Positions 47,515 to 58,964 of a stretch of 64,000 nucleotides of DNA are shown in pieces. The position numbers and the translations under genes were made by a program. Below the pieces are notes generated by a model. The model was not told the origin of the DNA. It did not search any database and worked only from the letters and a program-made list of their open reading frames with translations. The stretch is from assembly GCF_943734655.1 (NCBI RefSeq), contig NC_071355.1, positions 200,216,939 to 200,280,938 of the forward strand, given 5' to 3'. The stretch is from Sabethes cyaneus. Lineage: Eukaryota > Arthropoda > Insecta > Diptera > Culicidae. Every line of letters starts with the position of its first letter. Positions within the stretch are counted from its first letter, which is position 1.

Positions 47515-49150
47515 AAAACGTGGAACAAACATGCCGTTGCTCTGCAAAATGATGGTTTGCTTAAGCGGTGCATTCTGCACCACTTTACCCTACATCTTCA
47601 TTTGGTGCTAAGCTCATCAAAATCGATCCGAACGTCATTGAGAAAAGTAAATTCAAATAAAAAAAATTGAGAAACTAAGCGAAATAGTATGCTACACTCA
47701 ACGCTTTGGGACTGGTTTATAAAGTCGGGTTTTTACGGTGCCCACTATACTTTTTTAATTCATAAATTATAAGATATAGCGCACAGTAAACGATATAATC
47801 CATATTTTCATTACACTCGGTGGCGCTAAACCATCGGAGCTTCCAAGTCTCGGATGAATACCATAAAATGCAGCCAGACCAAGGCGTGACCACAATCAGA
47901 TATTTGCATTTTATTAGCTTCCATCTGGGCACTCAGCATTTAATACGACAGACACACACACACACAAAACATAGACATAGACCTCAGCGAACCGGGAATT
48001 ACCTTTCGTCCCTGAGGACAATTTCTCTGCTCAGTGCGCAAACCGACTGAAATGATTCCGCCAATATGTGCATGTCACATCATCATAAATATGCAAAACG
48101 ATCCGTCGACGGAGACATTAGAACTATACAAGCGCAGGCAGCAGGCAGCAGGAAAAAATCCCATTTGCAAACGGGCAAAGTGTGTCATCCCAACCAGCTG
48201 TTAGTTATACCTCTGCCCTATGTCGTGTTTAATATTATAGATGACTCCATCAAGCGCAAGATATTTTACGCAGGAGCTACCGGTCGTGATCGCAAAATGG
48301 AAATGACATTGTTTCGCTACAGTGGGTACCTTTCCTTATCGGTTTCGAAAATCCATTCTTATCAAGAGCAAGCATAGATCTACTACATAGTATGTGGTAG
48401 CGTACATTGTGTGAACAATTGACTTCCATGCGTTTGCCACACTGCTCTACTGGTCGACACTCAAAAACATTTAATCGCATGATAACGTCGGCAAATAGGG
48501 AGAAAGAGACAGAGAGAGAGAGGGAAGGTACTGAAAACTCAGCAGGACACGCGCTGTTTGCATTTCTTTTACAAAACGAGCTACAACAGATGTGATAAAT
48601 GTTGACTAAAGCATATTCTGATAAGCTTCTGGAGTACGTTGTCGTCTGGAGGGGTACAATTTGGGAAAGCCAACTATGGCGTTTTTTTTTTCAAACGACA
48701 TTTTTAGTTTTAGATACTAAAGCAGTCAGAACAAACGATTCAATTCAACTGAAAAAAAAAGCATTTGATATATAACAGTAGACTTGTTGAAATCTAGTAA
48801 AACAACAGCGTCCTGTCAGTCGGTAATTTCATTCCGTCAATACTTCGTCTAATCCATGGTTGAACAAATACCGAGTCGGTAATAGAAATCAATCATCCAC
48901 TGGTCGTAAAAAGTAGCAATAATACATATCAACAATCGCATTCAGGCGCTCGCACCCACATGCAAGTACTGAGAAGCTCGACGCAGGGAGCTCGATTGGG
49001 ATCATAAAAATAATGTTCAATTTCGTTCCTTTTTTGTCTTACCCACTTAGTGCCCTCGTCCATTTGCACCATTACCATTATTATTATGTCTTCTATCAGC
49101 GTGTCAGCGATAAAAAATTAATTTCCTATATTTCCCATTCCATTTACAGA
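47515..49150. other. Unassigned, upstream of the immunoglobulin gene
   Basis: Single-copy in appearance. A short CA run at 47952-47966 and GAGA-rich DNA at 48499-48526 may be regulatory. No Inr/DPE or TATA set as good as that at 3763 was found close to 49150. Confidence 0.35.
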
Positions 49151-49651
49151 TTATTCACCAGTGGCAGGTTTGGCGGGCCGTCGTCACGTCAATCAACGGA
49201 GTGTCAACGCAGGCCAGTTTTCGGCCTGCCGATGGGTAGACACAGCCGGCTCCTGCTGCAATCTACATTTGTGCAAAAAATTATGCTTCCAGTGCCACTG
49301 CTGCGGCCAGCATATGCAAATCGGCAAAACTCATCAACTTGAGCGCAAGCTGTTCAGAGCGTAGCCTTCGCAGCAGCAAAAAGTGTCCATAAGTTAAGTT
49401 TTGAGTAAGCATCACGAAAACTACGCTGCAACCGACACGTAAGAAGAAAACAGAAAATGATGGTACAGGAAACGAGTGGCTTGAAGCAATTTATAAAGTG
49501 TTGAGTGGAAGTAAAGTTTTCCTACAAGTGTAACAGCATGTCCGTTTCGTGATCAATTTCCAGAGAAATCAAGTTACTTTTCCGAGTATCAAGTTACTAC
49601 TACTTAAGTGTTTTTATTCACCGCAAGTGAGAGAATAAAAAGTGCGGAAAA
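49151..49651 (+). other. Candidate 5' leader of the immunoglobulin gene
   Basis: An acceptor-like TTCCATTTACAG precedes 49151, and 49151-49640 is less AT-rich than its flanks. It contains an open stretch from 49149 to a TAG at 49362, Cys-rich near its end (GSCCNLHLCKKLCFQCHCCG), but with no early ATG and out of continuity with the coding ATG at 49652. Best read as leader sequence; whether it is a separate exon joined to an upstream promoter is unknown. Confidence 0.35.
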
Positions 49652-49757
49652 ATGCTGAGAAGAAATTTAGTGAGGCACAGTATGCCGCAGTTATCTGTGA
49701 TATTTTTAATGATAATCGTACAAATAGTCCCATGGAATGCACAAACAGCAGCACAAG
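49652..49757 (+). CDS. Coding exon 1: signal peptide
   Basis: ATG in context GGAAAAATG opens 35 codons (MLRRNLVRHSMPQL then the hydrophobic core) plus one base and ends CAAG|GTTAGT. Phase 1 fits the two leading bases (CA) of exon 2 exactly, making a GCA alanine codon. A hydrophobic alternative at 57517 does not fit the phase. Confidence 0.7.
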
Positions 49758-52700
49758 GTTAGTTTTATGTCAATTAGCTAAAATACCACAGTTATCAATC
49801 CGGCAAACTTTACCTGAAAAATCAAAGGAAGGCTTTTCAATGATCTTTTGTTCAAGAACGAAACGAAGGAACAACAAAAGAGATGATCCAGCAAATGGAG
49901 TACTGGATATCAATGCTTAAACGCAGCATGATTTCTTCCGCAAACCCGACACGACCCGACCCGACGGGGCAAAGGAAACATGCTTTATCGTTTGCTATTA
50001 TCGGCCATTGTCAAACTTCCTACACTTCCGTTCGTTCCGGCGGCGGCGCGCATATTTATGTATATACATGCTGGCTGGCTGGAGACATGCCTTCTAGCGA
50101 GAGCATAGACTTGTGCAATTGTTTTGCTTTGCTTTGCTGCCCTGCACCTCCATCACCAGGAAAAGATTCAAAAGAAAGGGACATAATCACTTGATTTGTT
50201 GTTATTGTACCGGACCTGAGTCTGCATTCTCCGATGATGGCTGGAAGCAGAACAATGTTTCGAGAAGCATAGAATTACTACCCATTAGCGCTGATTTGTT
50301 GATCTGCCCATTGCTACGATACTTGAATATTTAATCTATTGGAACAGAGCGGTAGTTTAAAATGTTATAATCCAATAAAACTATGAACGTAAAGATTATT
50401 AAGCAACTTTACATATATTTTTCAGAATTCTAATCTCAATGACAGGAATATTCAAGACCTGCGAAATTAATTTGACACCTTATTTAAATTCAAAAACTTT
50501 TAGCGGTTTCTGGTGAAGCCATCTTGTTGTTGGTGAAAATTCAGAACTCAATTTTTTGATCATTTTTTAACACAATTTGTGGTTGAAAAAGCCACCAATT
50601 AATACCAGCGCAGTCCGCTCTTATAAAGAGTTGAAAATACTAACGAAGTTTCTGAGCTGCTTATTGTTTCAAAGAATCTTCCGAAATGTTTTAGTTTCAG
50701 TGTGCGGGAAAAGGAAAAACATGAACCATGGATAGGTACTCTGGAAAATACATATTAGTAACAGCCAATCCGTTGAAAGATGAACAACAAACGAGTTCAT
50801 TGTTCAGCCAGGAACAGTATTCCTCCCGCGAAGAAAGAAGGCCATCAGACGCGTTAAGCTCGATCGTTAATCACAGGCACCACATCCCATCCGCGGGTAA
50901 TGAAAACTATATACAGCGAATGCAGTGTTTGATGAGCGTTATTCTGCTCCGTCTACATCATATTTGCTTTTAAATTTATGGAACACCGATAGTTTGGAAC
51001 GAAATCGTACTCACGCAGTAACTGATTATTGCTGGGATAAAAATTTCTTGTTGATGGACGTCCCCAAGGTTGTGGTACGCCGACAGTAAAACTTTGAGAA
51101 AATAAATAACTAGTGAGATGATTAATTTGTTGAGCATCGCTTTGATGAAAAATTTGAACAATTTCTGTCTTCAATTAGAAATTATCATAGCTAAACACAA
51201 TGTGAATTTTCGAGGTAGAATAACGTCTTACTGAAACTCAGAGTGTCATTCCAAAAAAATTTAAATTTCGAGCGTCATGAAAAAATGGTTAGGTTTATTT
51301 TTAATTCATTTTCAATCAATAATTTCATTTTCAATATTTTTACACCAAACAAGCATGATTTTTTTTGATATTTTTATTATATTTGCGAAGCAACCGAAGT
51401 GTCTTACTACCACAGACATCATTCTCACTGCAGCGGCAGACAAACTTGACGATTTTTGTGATTTAATCATCAATGAAACTGACAGTATTTAACTCCATCA
51501 TACGTTGTTTCAGGCATTTGACTTGAGAATCGTCGTACTTTCTGTTTTTGTTGAATTTTTCTCTGGTTCGTTTATCAATTACACAGGATTTACAAATCTC
51601 TGTAAATAATTCCTCCTTGGGTTTATACCCAATCCTTCAACCATGTTTCCATTTATAAACTAACCAAACTATCTTTATCAAGATGAGCAAATCGTTTGTT
51701 CCATAAGGAGAAGTCTGAGAGTTTAAATTTCCAAGAAATGCTTTTTCTTAATAGCTTGAAAAACATCTAACTTGTATAATCCATCGGTTCTTTTGCCTTT
51801 AGCAATTATTGAACCGAACAAAGTGGAAGTTTACACCAAAATTGTTCGGATGGTAATCAATCATAGTTGGAGAATTCCCTTATATTGATTACCACCCGAA
51901 TTGTCTTGGTGTAAACTTCCTCTTCGTTCAGTTCAACAGATACTTCCTCAGCCGTCGTTTCCAAGAGAGGTTAGCGTTAATATGATAGATTTTCCAGTCA
52001 TTGTCTAGCGTTCGTCCACACCAACTTCAATAGATCGGTACATGAGGGGGTGCGAGTTGCTGGTGTTCTTAACTTCTAGCAATTTGTTCCTGAGAACTTC
52101 AGTTATTGGTAATCGTGGATGTTTTATCTGTTGCAATTTCTTTTTCTACGGCTTTTAAGCTTTCACTACTCATCTGAGGACTGCCCGCAGGTAACAAAGT
52201 CCCAAGCAAAACTTCGTTCAGTTCGCGTTTCACACCAACGAAATTAGAAGAACTTGTATTGAGTGTATGATTTTTATATAAAAGCTACGTACCAACAAGA
52301 ACGTGATGATTGTTTATTTCGGCTCGCTGTGCCCCTCTTCGTCTTGCTCCTACCGGATTTGATGCGAAAACCATTTTTGCAGGATAGTTGTCCGGCATTC
52401 TAGCAACATGTCCTGCCCAACGTATCCGTCCAGCTTTAACCACTTTCTGAATACTTGGTTCGCCGTAGAGACGCGCGAGCTCGTGGTTCATTCTTCGCCT
52501 CCATACACCGTTCTCTTGCACTCCACCAAAGATGATTCTTAGCTCCGGTCTAATTAGCGTTTTGTACAGTGTGCACTTTGTACGGGGGCTCAAATTGTTC
52601 GATCGCAAGTGTTTGTGGAGTCCGTAGTAGGCCCGACTTCCGCTGATAATACGTCTTTTAATCTCACGGCTGGTATTGTTGTCCTCTGTTCCCAGTGAGC

Positions 52701-55700
52701 CAAGGTATACGAACTCGTCGACTACCTCGAACTCATCCCCGTCGATTACCACGGTACTGCCCAAGCGAGCTCTGTCGCGCTCGGTCCCGCCCGCCAGCAT
52801 ATACTTCGTTTTAGACGTATTTATCTTCAATCCAATTTTCTCTGCTTCGCGTTTCAGTCTGGTGTACTGATCTTCCACCGCCTCAAATGTTCTGCCGACA
52901 GCATCCACGTCGTCAGCAAAGCAGATAAATTGAATGGATTTATTGAAAATCGTGCCCCGCATTTCGATCGCCGCTCGCCTTATAACACCTTCAAGCGCAA
53001 TGTTGAATAGCAGGCAGGAAAGACCATCTCCTTGTCGAAGTTCCCTGCGACAATCCACCCGAGATTCTCACACAGCACTGGATCCCATCCATCGTAGCCA
53101 TGATAAGTCTAGTAAGCTTACCCGGAAAGCCGTTTTCGTTCAAAATTTTCCATAGCTCTTGTCGGTTTACGCTATCATATGCGGCTTTGAAATCGATGAA
53201 CAGGTGGTGCGTGGGGACTCGGAATTCGCGGCACTTCTGGAGGATCTGCCGCAGGGTGAAGATTTGTTCCGTTGTAGACCGACCCTCCATGAAGCCGGCT
53301 TGATAACTTCCCAAAAATCTATTGGCTATTGGCGATAGTCGATGAAAGAGGACTTGGGACAGCACTTTGTAGGCGGCGTTCAGAATAGTGTCGCTCGGTA
53401 GTTCTCACAATCCAGCTTATTGCCTTTCTTGTAGATAGGGCAGATTACCCCGTCTTTCCACTCCTCCGGAAGTCGTTCCGTATCCCAAATCTTGACAATC
53501 AGTTGATGCAGACAGCTGGCCAACTTGTCCGGGCCCATTTTAATAAGTTCCGCTTCAATGCCATCCTTTCCCGCTGCTTTGTTGTTCTCAAGCCGCTGGA
53601 TGGCTTCTTTAACTTTCCTTATCGATAGGGGTGGCACATCTTCGTTGCTTGCTACACCAATGTGGTCACTTCCTCCGCTATCATGGTCTTCCGCCTGCAC
53701 GCCATTCAGGTGTTCATCGTAGTGCTGCTTCCACCTTTCGATCGCCGCACGGTCGTCAGTCAAGATACCTCCTTCTTTATCTCAGCACATTTCGGCCCGC
53801 GGCACGAAGCCTTTGCGAGATCCGTTGAGTCTCTGATAGAACTTCCGTGTGTCATGAAAGCGGTACAGCTGTTCGAGTTCTTCGCACTCCTTCTACTCTT
53901 GGTGGCGCTTCTTCTCCTTGAAGAGTCGGGTTTGCTGCCTCCGCTTCTGTTTGTATCGCTCCACATTCTGACGGGTGGCTCTACGCAGCATTTGTACCCG
54001 CACTGCGTTCTTCTCAGTCAATATCTGCTGGCATTCCTCGTCAAACCTTTCGTTACGTCGATTCGGTGCCACACGGCCTAGGACGTTCTTCGCTACGCTG
54101 TTAATGGCTGTTTTCACGGCATTCCAACAGTCCTCAAGAGGGGCTTCATCCAGCTCACCCTCTTCCGGCAGCGCGGTTTCGAGCGATAACGCGTAGTTTT
54201 CGGCGACCTCCGGTTGCTTCAGTCGCGCAAGGTTATACCGTGGCGGGCGCCGGTATCGTATGTTGTTCACAACAAATAGTTTTTGACGTATCCTTACCAT
54301 CACTAGGTAGTGATCCGAATCAATGCTAGCGCCCGGATAGGTTCTGACGTCGATAATGTCTGAAAAGTGCCGACCATCTATCAGAACGTGGTCGATTTGT
54401 GATTTCGTCTGGTTGGGTGATCTCCAGGTGTACCGATGGTAGAGGTTATGCTGGAAGAAGCTACTACGTATGGCCATGTTCTTGGAGGCGGCGAAGTCGA
54501 CAAGTCTTAGGCCGTTTTCGTTCGTTTGCGGGTGGGCGCTGAACCGTCCAATCACCGGTTTGAATTCCTCCTCCTGACCAACCTGAGCATTACAGTCCCC
54601 GATGATAATTTTGACATCATGTCTTGGGCAGCGGTCGTATTCACGGTCCAGCTGCGCGTAGAATTCGTCTTTGTCATTATCGGTACTTCCGAGGTGAGGG
54701 CTGTGCACGTTAATTATGCTTATATTGAAGAATCGGCCCTTGATTCTTAATCTGCACATTCGGGGGTTGATCGGCCACCACCCGATCACCCGCTTCTGCA
54801 TCTCGCCCATCACTATAAAAGCTGTGCCCAGCTCGTGTGTATTGCCGCAGCTCTGGTAGATGGTATGACCATCTCTATACGTACGTACCATCGTTCCATT
54901 CCAGCATACCTCCTGCAGCGCTACGATGTCGAACTTGCGGCTCTTCACTTCTTTAGAAAGCACGTGAGTACTTCCGAGGAAATTTAGAGACCGACAGTTC
55001 CATATTCCTAATTCCCAATCGTTAGTCCGTTTTCGACGCTTGGGTCTTTGCCGATTGTTCCGATTAGAGTTATTATTATTACATACGGAGACCATTGCTT
55101 TGTTTTTTTTTAGTGGTTCAGGCTTGCAAAGCCCGCAACCAACCCCACAGTATCGCCGGAGGGCCAACGTAGCTCGAAGGAGCCCTCCTCCCCTGTCAGC
55201 ATACGACCTTGGTTTCCATCGGGGTTGGTTACCCGATCTCCACCGAGGTTGCTCGTATCCCGGCTGGTACCACGAGGAGGTAGGGGTAGGAGTTGCTAGG
55301 TAAGAGGCTGTGAATCACTGTGGGGTCTATTTTATGCCCAGTGCACAAGGCACCGATGGTACGCATTACCAAACCGTTTACCAGCCTAAATGATGTCTAA
55401 ATATGATCTACTAAAAGAACTTTTCTATTATAAATTTTATTTTTGCAGGGATTATTTCCAATTGCTCTTCCTAAACAAATTACGACCATAAACATTATAG
55501 ATGGGACAACTATCATTAACTAGTGATAGTTATCAGTAAACAATAATATCACTAAATATCATTAGGGTTTCGCTGTTATTGATATTTACTGATACAGTTA
55601 CGTCGTCCCTCTTACTTTCATGCATTTGGTCTTCGATGTCAGTTTATCCAAAAAACTGGTCTTGATCGATTGTATCGTATGTAATTGAAATAAAAAAAAA

Positions 55701-58700
55701 TTGATGCCTAGGTACGTTTTAATCTCGACATTTCTGTAAGTTCTGGTAAAAATCTGGTACGTAGACTACGCTTCGTAGTTGGAACGCGCAAAGGGGCGGT
55801 CTCCATCAAGCTCATCTGGTAAATAACAATGTAAACTTACAATGAATAACTCAATTATATAATATTACAATTTCTTACTATATTGCTTCAATGCCGTGAT
55901 GGATAAAATTATTGATATTTACTGATAGTTTTTAGTAACGTACTGAAAACTAGAGATTATCAGTAAGGATTTTTAATGATAGTTCCCGTTCCTATAAACA
56001 AGATCGTCTATTTAAAACGACGCTTTGGGTAGAACGAAGAACGGCAGCGATGATACAGAGCCTATAGATTACAGAGGTGACAAGGCACTCAGAAAACGCT
56101 AAATTTTAAATCAAAATGGAGAGTACCATCATAAATAAAGGTAACTTTATAAAGCATAGTCAATTCGGTGCGACTCCAAAACTACGACAAGCGGACAGAC
56201 GAAATGCATTGTTCCAGAACTACTGCAAAAGTGTCGATAAAGGTGTCGATAGTTGGAACTATCGTGCGATCACCGTTCTCAATGCCGCCTTCAAAGTGCT
56301 GTCCTAAGTCATTTTCCGTCGACTATCACCGATTGCGAACAGATTTGTGAGTATTTATCCGGTTTCGTTGAAGGACGGTCACCATTGGATCAAATATTTA
56401 CACCGCGGCAGCTCCTCCAAAAAAGCCGCGAATACAAAATTCCCACGCACCATTTGTTCGTTGGCTTCAAAGCTGCATTTGATACCATCGACCGAAAAGA
56501 GCTATGGAAAAACACGAATAAGAACCGCTTCCGCAGGAAGCTGATAGAACTGGTTCAATCTGCGATGGATGGTACACAGTGCTGTGTTCGGATTCCGAGT
56601 AGATTGTCGAAAAGCAAAGCCATAAACGTCTTTACGACTTGACCCTTCTTTATCGATTCGAACATACAACTGGCTTGTTAGACGAATATCGTACCTCAAA
56701 GCTAGCTGGGAGCTAATTGGGTGGATTGTCGAGTTCATTCGAATCACACAGATCGCTTCGTCAAGGTGATGAACTTTCATGCCTACTGAATTTAACTATT
56801 TCGGTCAATATATCGTAAAAATAATCGTTTTACAAAGTAGTAATCCAAAAAGGCCGGTAACGTTACCCAAAATAATTGATTTTTTCAGACCCAATTCAGA
56901 GTGTTCACTTCCACTAAATTACAAAAAAAAAATTTAAAAACTCTCGCTAACTGTCCGATACATATTTAGTGACACAACGAGTTAGTGCTTTACTATATAA
57001 AATTTAATTATTCCCGTAAGAAGGCACCGGAAAAAGTTGCTTACCCAAGCACTTGCTCTGCTCCCAAGGCTGCAGATTTATATTTAACTACTATTCTTCC
57101 AGTCAGCAGGAACAGCTTGCAGCTTGGCAAACTGCCAAGTAAAACATTGTTAGTGTGAAATTACTTTCCCAATACTTTACAGCTGCGTTATTTGCCACGC
57201 AAAGAATTATATATTCACACTACGGGGCTAGCTGGTGCATCACGACGAACGATGAGGTGTGTCTGTGGCTATGTTTAAAGGCCATTATAAAGCGCCACTT
57301 TAGTGCGGAAAAGATGTACGCGCGATAGGATAAATCTTAGACTGTGTAGCTTCCTTCTACGAACTAGGTGCTCGTAAAAGTATTCCTAACATCAGGTTCG
57401 TCCGCTACCAAACGCCACGCCATGGTATGCACGCGGATAGGAATACTAATTTGTGGCTTAATAGTCATATTACAGACTACAATATGTATCGTAGTGGTAA
57501 CACAAATGCAGCATAAATGACGACGCGAGCTGTCTATGAAACTAGTTTGGTTTCATTTATCCTAGCCTTTATGGTCTTGTTTGCGGTGAGTGATGACTTA
57601 CAAGTTTGCCGGATTACCTGTAGATAATATTTATTTTCCATTTATGAACTAATCATATCGTTTCATTTATCCATTGCGACATCAATTTCAGCAGACAGAC
57701 AGATCCATAATCATTTATTGCTGTGTGCTCTGTGTTTCACATACAGAAACGCAATTTCAATTTCTGCACACAAATCGATGAAATCGTATACCTATGATAG
57801 TTATTGCACCGATAAATCAAGCCTGTTTGTCTGCAACATAAAATTTCACTTATGACCGCAGCCCAAACTAACGATTAATTATTCGTTTATCGTTTCAGCA
57901 AGCGATCTGGAAGCCAACGATATGTACCATGACCTGATAGTACAGAACGGTGCGCCCGAGATTTTATCCTACAAGCCGGAGGTAGAACTGGATGTCAATT
58001 CCAAATTCGAAATGACCTGCAAAGCTGCCGAAGCAATCCGGTGGCATGCCAAACGAACGGAAGAAGAGGTAAGACAAGGTTTTGCAATAAATTTTCCCCT
58101 TCCTTGCACCTAACCTGCATATTTCTGCATCGACAGTACATCGAAAATCCAGAGCTGTTAACGATGACCGATTTCGAAACAAATGACAGCAGCAAACCTT
58201 TCGGCAGCAAAATTGTGGTTAATGGGGCTTCAGCTAATGCTGTTGGCCGATATTACTGTGTGTTTCTGTCAGCAGAAAATACGGAGCAGGAACCAGATTT
58301 AGACGAATTGGAAGCACAATTTAAAGCTACCAGCACGTACATTTTCGTCAAGGATCCGGACAACCCATTGGTACCGGTACATGTGGTCGTCAGTGCCAGG
58401 CAGTACGAGGATGTCGTGATTCCCTGCAAACCTTCGTCCAAGGATGTTCAGGTGGAACTCGTTAAGGACGAACAGGAGGTAATTAACGCTACCTTTTAAA
58501 CGTACACTAAATAAAACTTAATTCGATATTCTTAATTCAACTTCACATTTCACTACACTTCCGCTTTCAAGCCTATCTATTTAAACTGTCTCTTCCTCAC
58601 TCTACTTCTAGTACAACGAAACCTGTCGGAACGCACAGTACGACCCGACCCAGGGCTTTCTGTTGCGCAATGAAACTGTTGAGCTCAAGTGGCTCACCTA

Positions 58701-58882
58701 TCACTGTTACAGTCGCGAGCTTGAACATAGCCAGCCCTTTTTTCTCAATTTGAGAAGTATGTGCAATCCTTAAATTTTTACTTACTTTTCTAAATACCTC
58801 CCCGTCCCACATTGTGTAACCACCAGCGATAAAACCAAATACCCTGGCGGAGTGGGTAGACTTCATCAAAGAAGAGAGCTAG
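49652..58882 (+). CDS. Secreted two-Ig protein, VEGFR/PVR domain 1-2 like (5 exons)
   Basis: Exons 49652-49757, 57899-58068, 58137-58478, 58612-58756 and 58827-58882 join in phase with GT-AG introns of 8141, 68, 133 and 70 bp to give 272 residues. Residues 1-35 form a signal peptide (LSVIFLMIIVQIV core, cleavage probably within NAQTAAQA). Ig1 uses Cys76, Trp84 and Cys133 (GRYYC); Ig2 uses Cys189 (VVIPCKP) and Cys238 (TYHCY), with an additional Cys211 and a YDPTQGFLL block like the WDSKKGF block of VEGF receptors. N-glycosylation sequons are at 108, 208 and 226. No transmembrane segment or kinase follows; the protein stops at ES-TAG. It should be extracellular and may bind PVF/VEGF-type ligands as a decoy. 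Alternatives are a truncated Pvr isoform or a PDGFRL-like gene. The fold is clear; function is inferred. Confidence 0.8.
49758..51808. other. Intron 1, proximal part, no firm feature
   Basis: The plus-strand frame at 50727-50973 and the minus-strand frame at 50953-51174 (GVPQPWGRPSTRNFYP) have no domain I recognise. A fragment near 51240-51285 resembles the 1-kb repeat at 28557 and 43321. Confidence 0.4.
51809..51936. repeat. Imperfect hairpin, 128 bp
   Basis: Left TTGAACCGAACAAAGTGGAA pairs with the reversed right TTGAACTGAACGAAGAGGAA, and GTTTACACCAA and GGTAATCAAT are common to both arms; arms about 54 bp, loop about 20 bp. A related block (CTTCGTTCAGTTC) recurs at 52215. Probable small MITE in intron 1. 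Confidence 0.65.
52285..53890 (-). pseudogene. RTE-like reverse transcriptase domain, frameshifted
   Basis: Continues from the endonuclease: ELEQLYRFHDTRKFY, a TGA near 53788, DRAAIERWKQHYDEHLNG, VICPIYKKGNKLDCENYRA (frameshift near 53390), SYQAGFMEGRSTTEQIF, motif A LFIDFKAAYDSVNRQE, then a second shift near 53040 and LRQGDGLSCLLFNIALEGV (motif B), CFADDVDAVGR (motif C, near 52915) and IRWAGHVARMPDNYPAK at the C terminus. The last ~10 codons (EINNHHVLVGT) are not element sequence. Confidence 0.85.
52318..55310 (-). mobile_element. Almost full-length RTE-like non-LTR element, antisense in intron 1
   Basis: Reading on the minus strand: a GC-rich 5' region (55310-55168), endonuclease frame, RT frames and a C-terminal block that breaks off after GARRRGAQRA near 52325, so the 3' end is missing. 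It lies in the 8.1-kb first intron of the immunoglobulin gene, opposite to its transcription. It carries two in-frame stops and at least two frameshifts and is therefore inactive. It is the best preserved of the RTE-like copies in the window (others at 12811, 29759, 56230 and 63166). Confidence 0.85.
53893..55167 (-). pseudogene. RTE-like AP endonuclease domain
   Basis: A 424-codon frame. APE-type motifs appear in order: LGIWNCRSLNF (Asn), DIVALQEVCWNG (Glu), INVHSPHLGS, IIGDCNAQVGQ (Asp and Asn), WRSPNQTKSQIDHVLID and SDHYLVMVRIR (Asp-His pair). The domain nicks DNA to prime reverse transcription. The frame ends at a TAG inside KKRHQE, beyond which the same frame continues as coding sequence into the RT, so the stop is a mutation. 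Confidence 0.85.
55503..55987. mobile_element. Probable MITE, 485 bp, TATCAGTA-rich
   Basis: Left end GGGACAACTATCATTAA and reversed right end GGGAACTATCATTAAAAA are similar, and both subterminal regions carry repeated TATCAGTA/TACTGATA words (near 55530, 55588, 55919, 55958). No clear target duplication and no transposase. Confidence 0.5.
56230..56610 (+). pseudogene. RTE-like RT fragment
   Basis: Includes SWNYRAITVLNAAFKVLS, then in shifted frames FVEGRSPLDQIFTPRQLLQK and motif A LFVGFKAAFDTIDRKELW (Asp near 56483) and MDGTQCCVRI. It matches the RT start of the element at 52318-55310. Motifs B and C are missing. It lies within intron 1 of the immunoglobulin gene. Confidence 0.75.
56637..56725 (-). 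mobile_element. tRNA-like SINE fragment, minus strand
   Basis: On the minus strand: TAGCTTTGAGGTACGATATT (A-box-like), then TTGTATGTTCGAATCG (B box) and GATAAAGAAGGGTCAAGT. The end is shared with 33674-33795 and 15161-15325. It abuts the RTE fragment directly. Confidence 0.55.
56726..57898. other. Intron 1, distal part, no firm feature
   Basis: TATAAA at 57288 and a short hydrophobic ATG frame at 57517 are present but do not fit a gene model (see rejected items). No repeat recognised. Confidence 0.4.
57899..58068 (+). CDS. Coding exon 2: start of Ig1
   Basis: Acceptor TTATCGTTTCAG|CA. Encodes SDLEANDMYHD through FEMTCKAAEAIRWHAK and ends GAG|GTAAGA in phase 0. Supplies the first Ig1 cysteine and the core tryptophan. 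Confidence 0.85.
58137..58478 (+). CDS. Coding exon 3: end of Ig1, start of Ig2
   Basis: Acceptor CTGCATCGACAG|TAC. 114 codons including GRYYCVF, the linker YIFVKDPDNPLVPV and VVIPCKPSS, ending GAG|GTAATT in phase 0. VKDPDNPLVP matches the usual D1-D2 linker style of VEGF-type receptors (V.D...P). Confidence 0.88.
58612..58756 (+). CDS. Coding exon 4: rest of Ig2
   Basis: Acceptor CTCTACTTCTAG|TAC. 48 codons plus one base: YNETCRNAQYDPTQGFLL, then LTYHCYSRELEH and FFLNLR, ending GAGAA|GTATGT in phase 1. Carries two sequons and the second Ig2 cysteine. Confidence 0.85.
58827..58882 (+). CDS. Coding exon 5: short C terminus and stop
   Basis: Acceptor GTGTAACCACCAG|CG continues phase 1 with TIKPNTLAEWVDFIKEES and TAG at 58880-58882. 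The acceptor has a moderate pyrimidine tract. Reading through the donor instead gives only GSMCNP and TAA, so splicing is favoured but not proved. Confidence 0.65.
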
Positions 58883-58958
58883 AGTGAGCTGAACCGTCGT
58901 CACTCACCGCTCGTAGATTTCACTTGTAGATTCCACACGACACAGTTAATAATTTGTG

Positions 58959-58964
58959 AATAAA
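58959..58964 (+). terminator. Poly(A) signal
   Basis: AATAAA, 77 bp after the stop codon of the immunoglobulin gene, in GTGAATAAAATTACTG. A second AATAAA lies at 59098. Position supports a complete short transcript ending here. Confidence 0.6.

Noticed and set aside
50953..51174. Minus-strand frame with GVPQPWGRPSTRNFYPSNNQ
   Set aside because: Resembles coding sequence in composition, but I know no family with this pattern and there is no start or splice context; not called.
57517..57585. ATG frame with a hydrophobic stretch (SFILAFMVLFA) and GCG|GTGAGT donor, looking like the signal-peptide exon
   Set aside because: It ends in phase 0, while the next exon at 57899 needs phase 1; joining them gives a stop within about 14 codons. 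The exon at 49652-49757 has a signal peptide and the correct phase.
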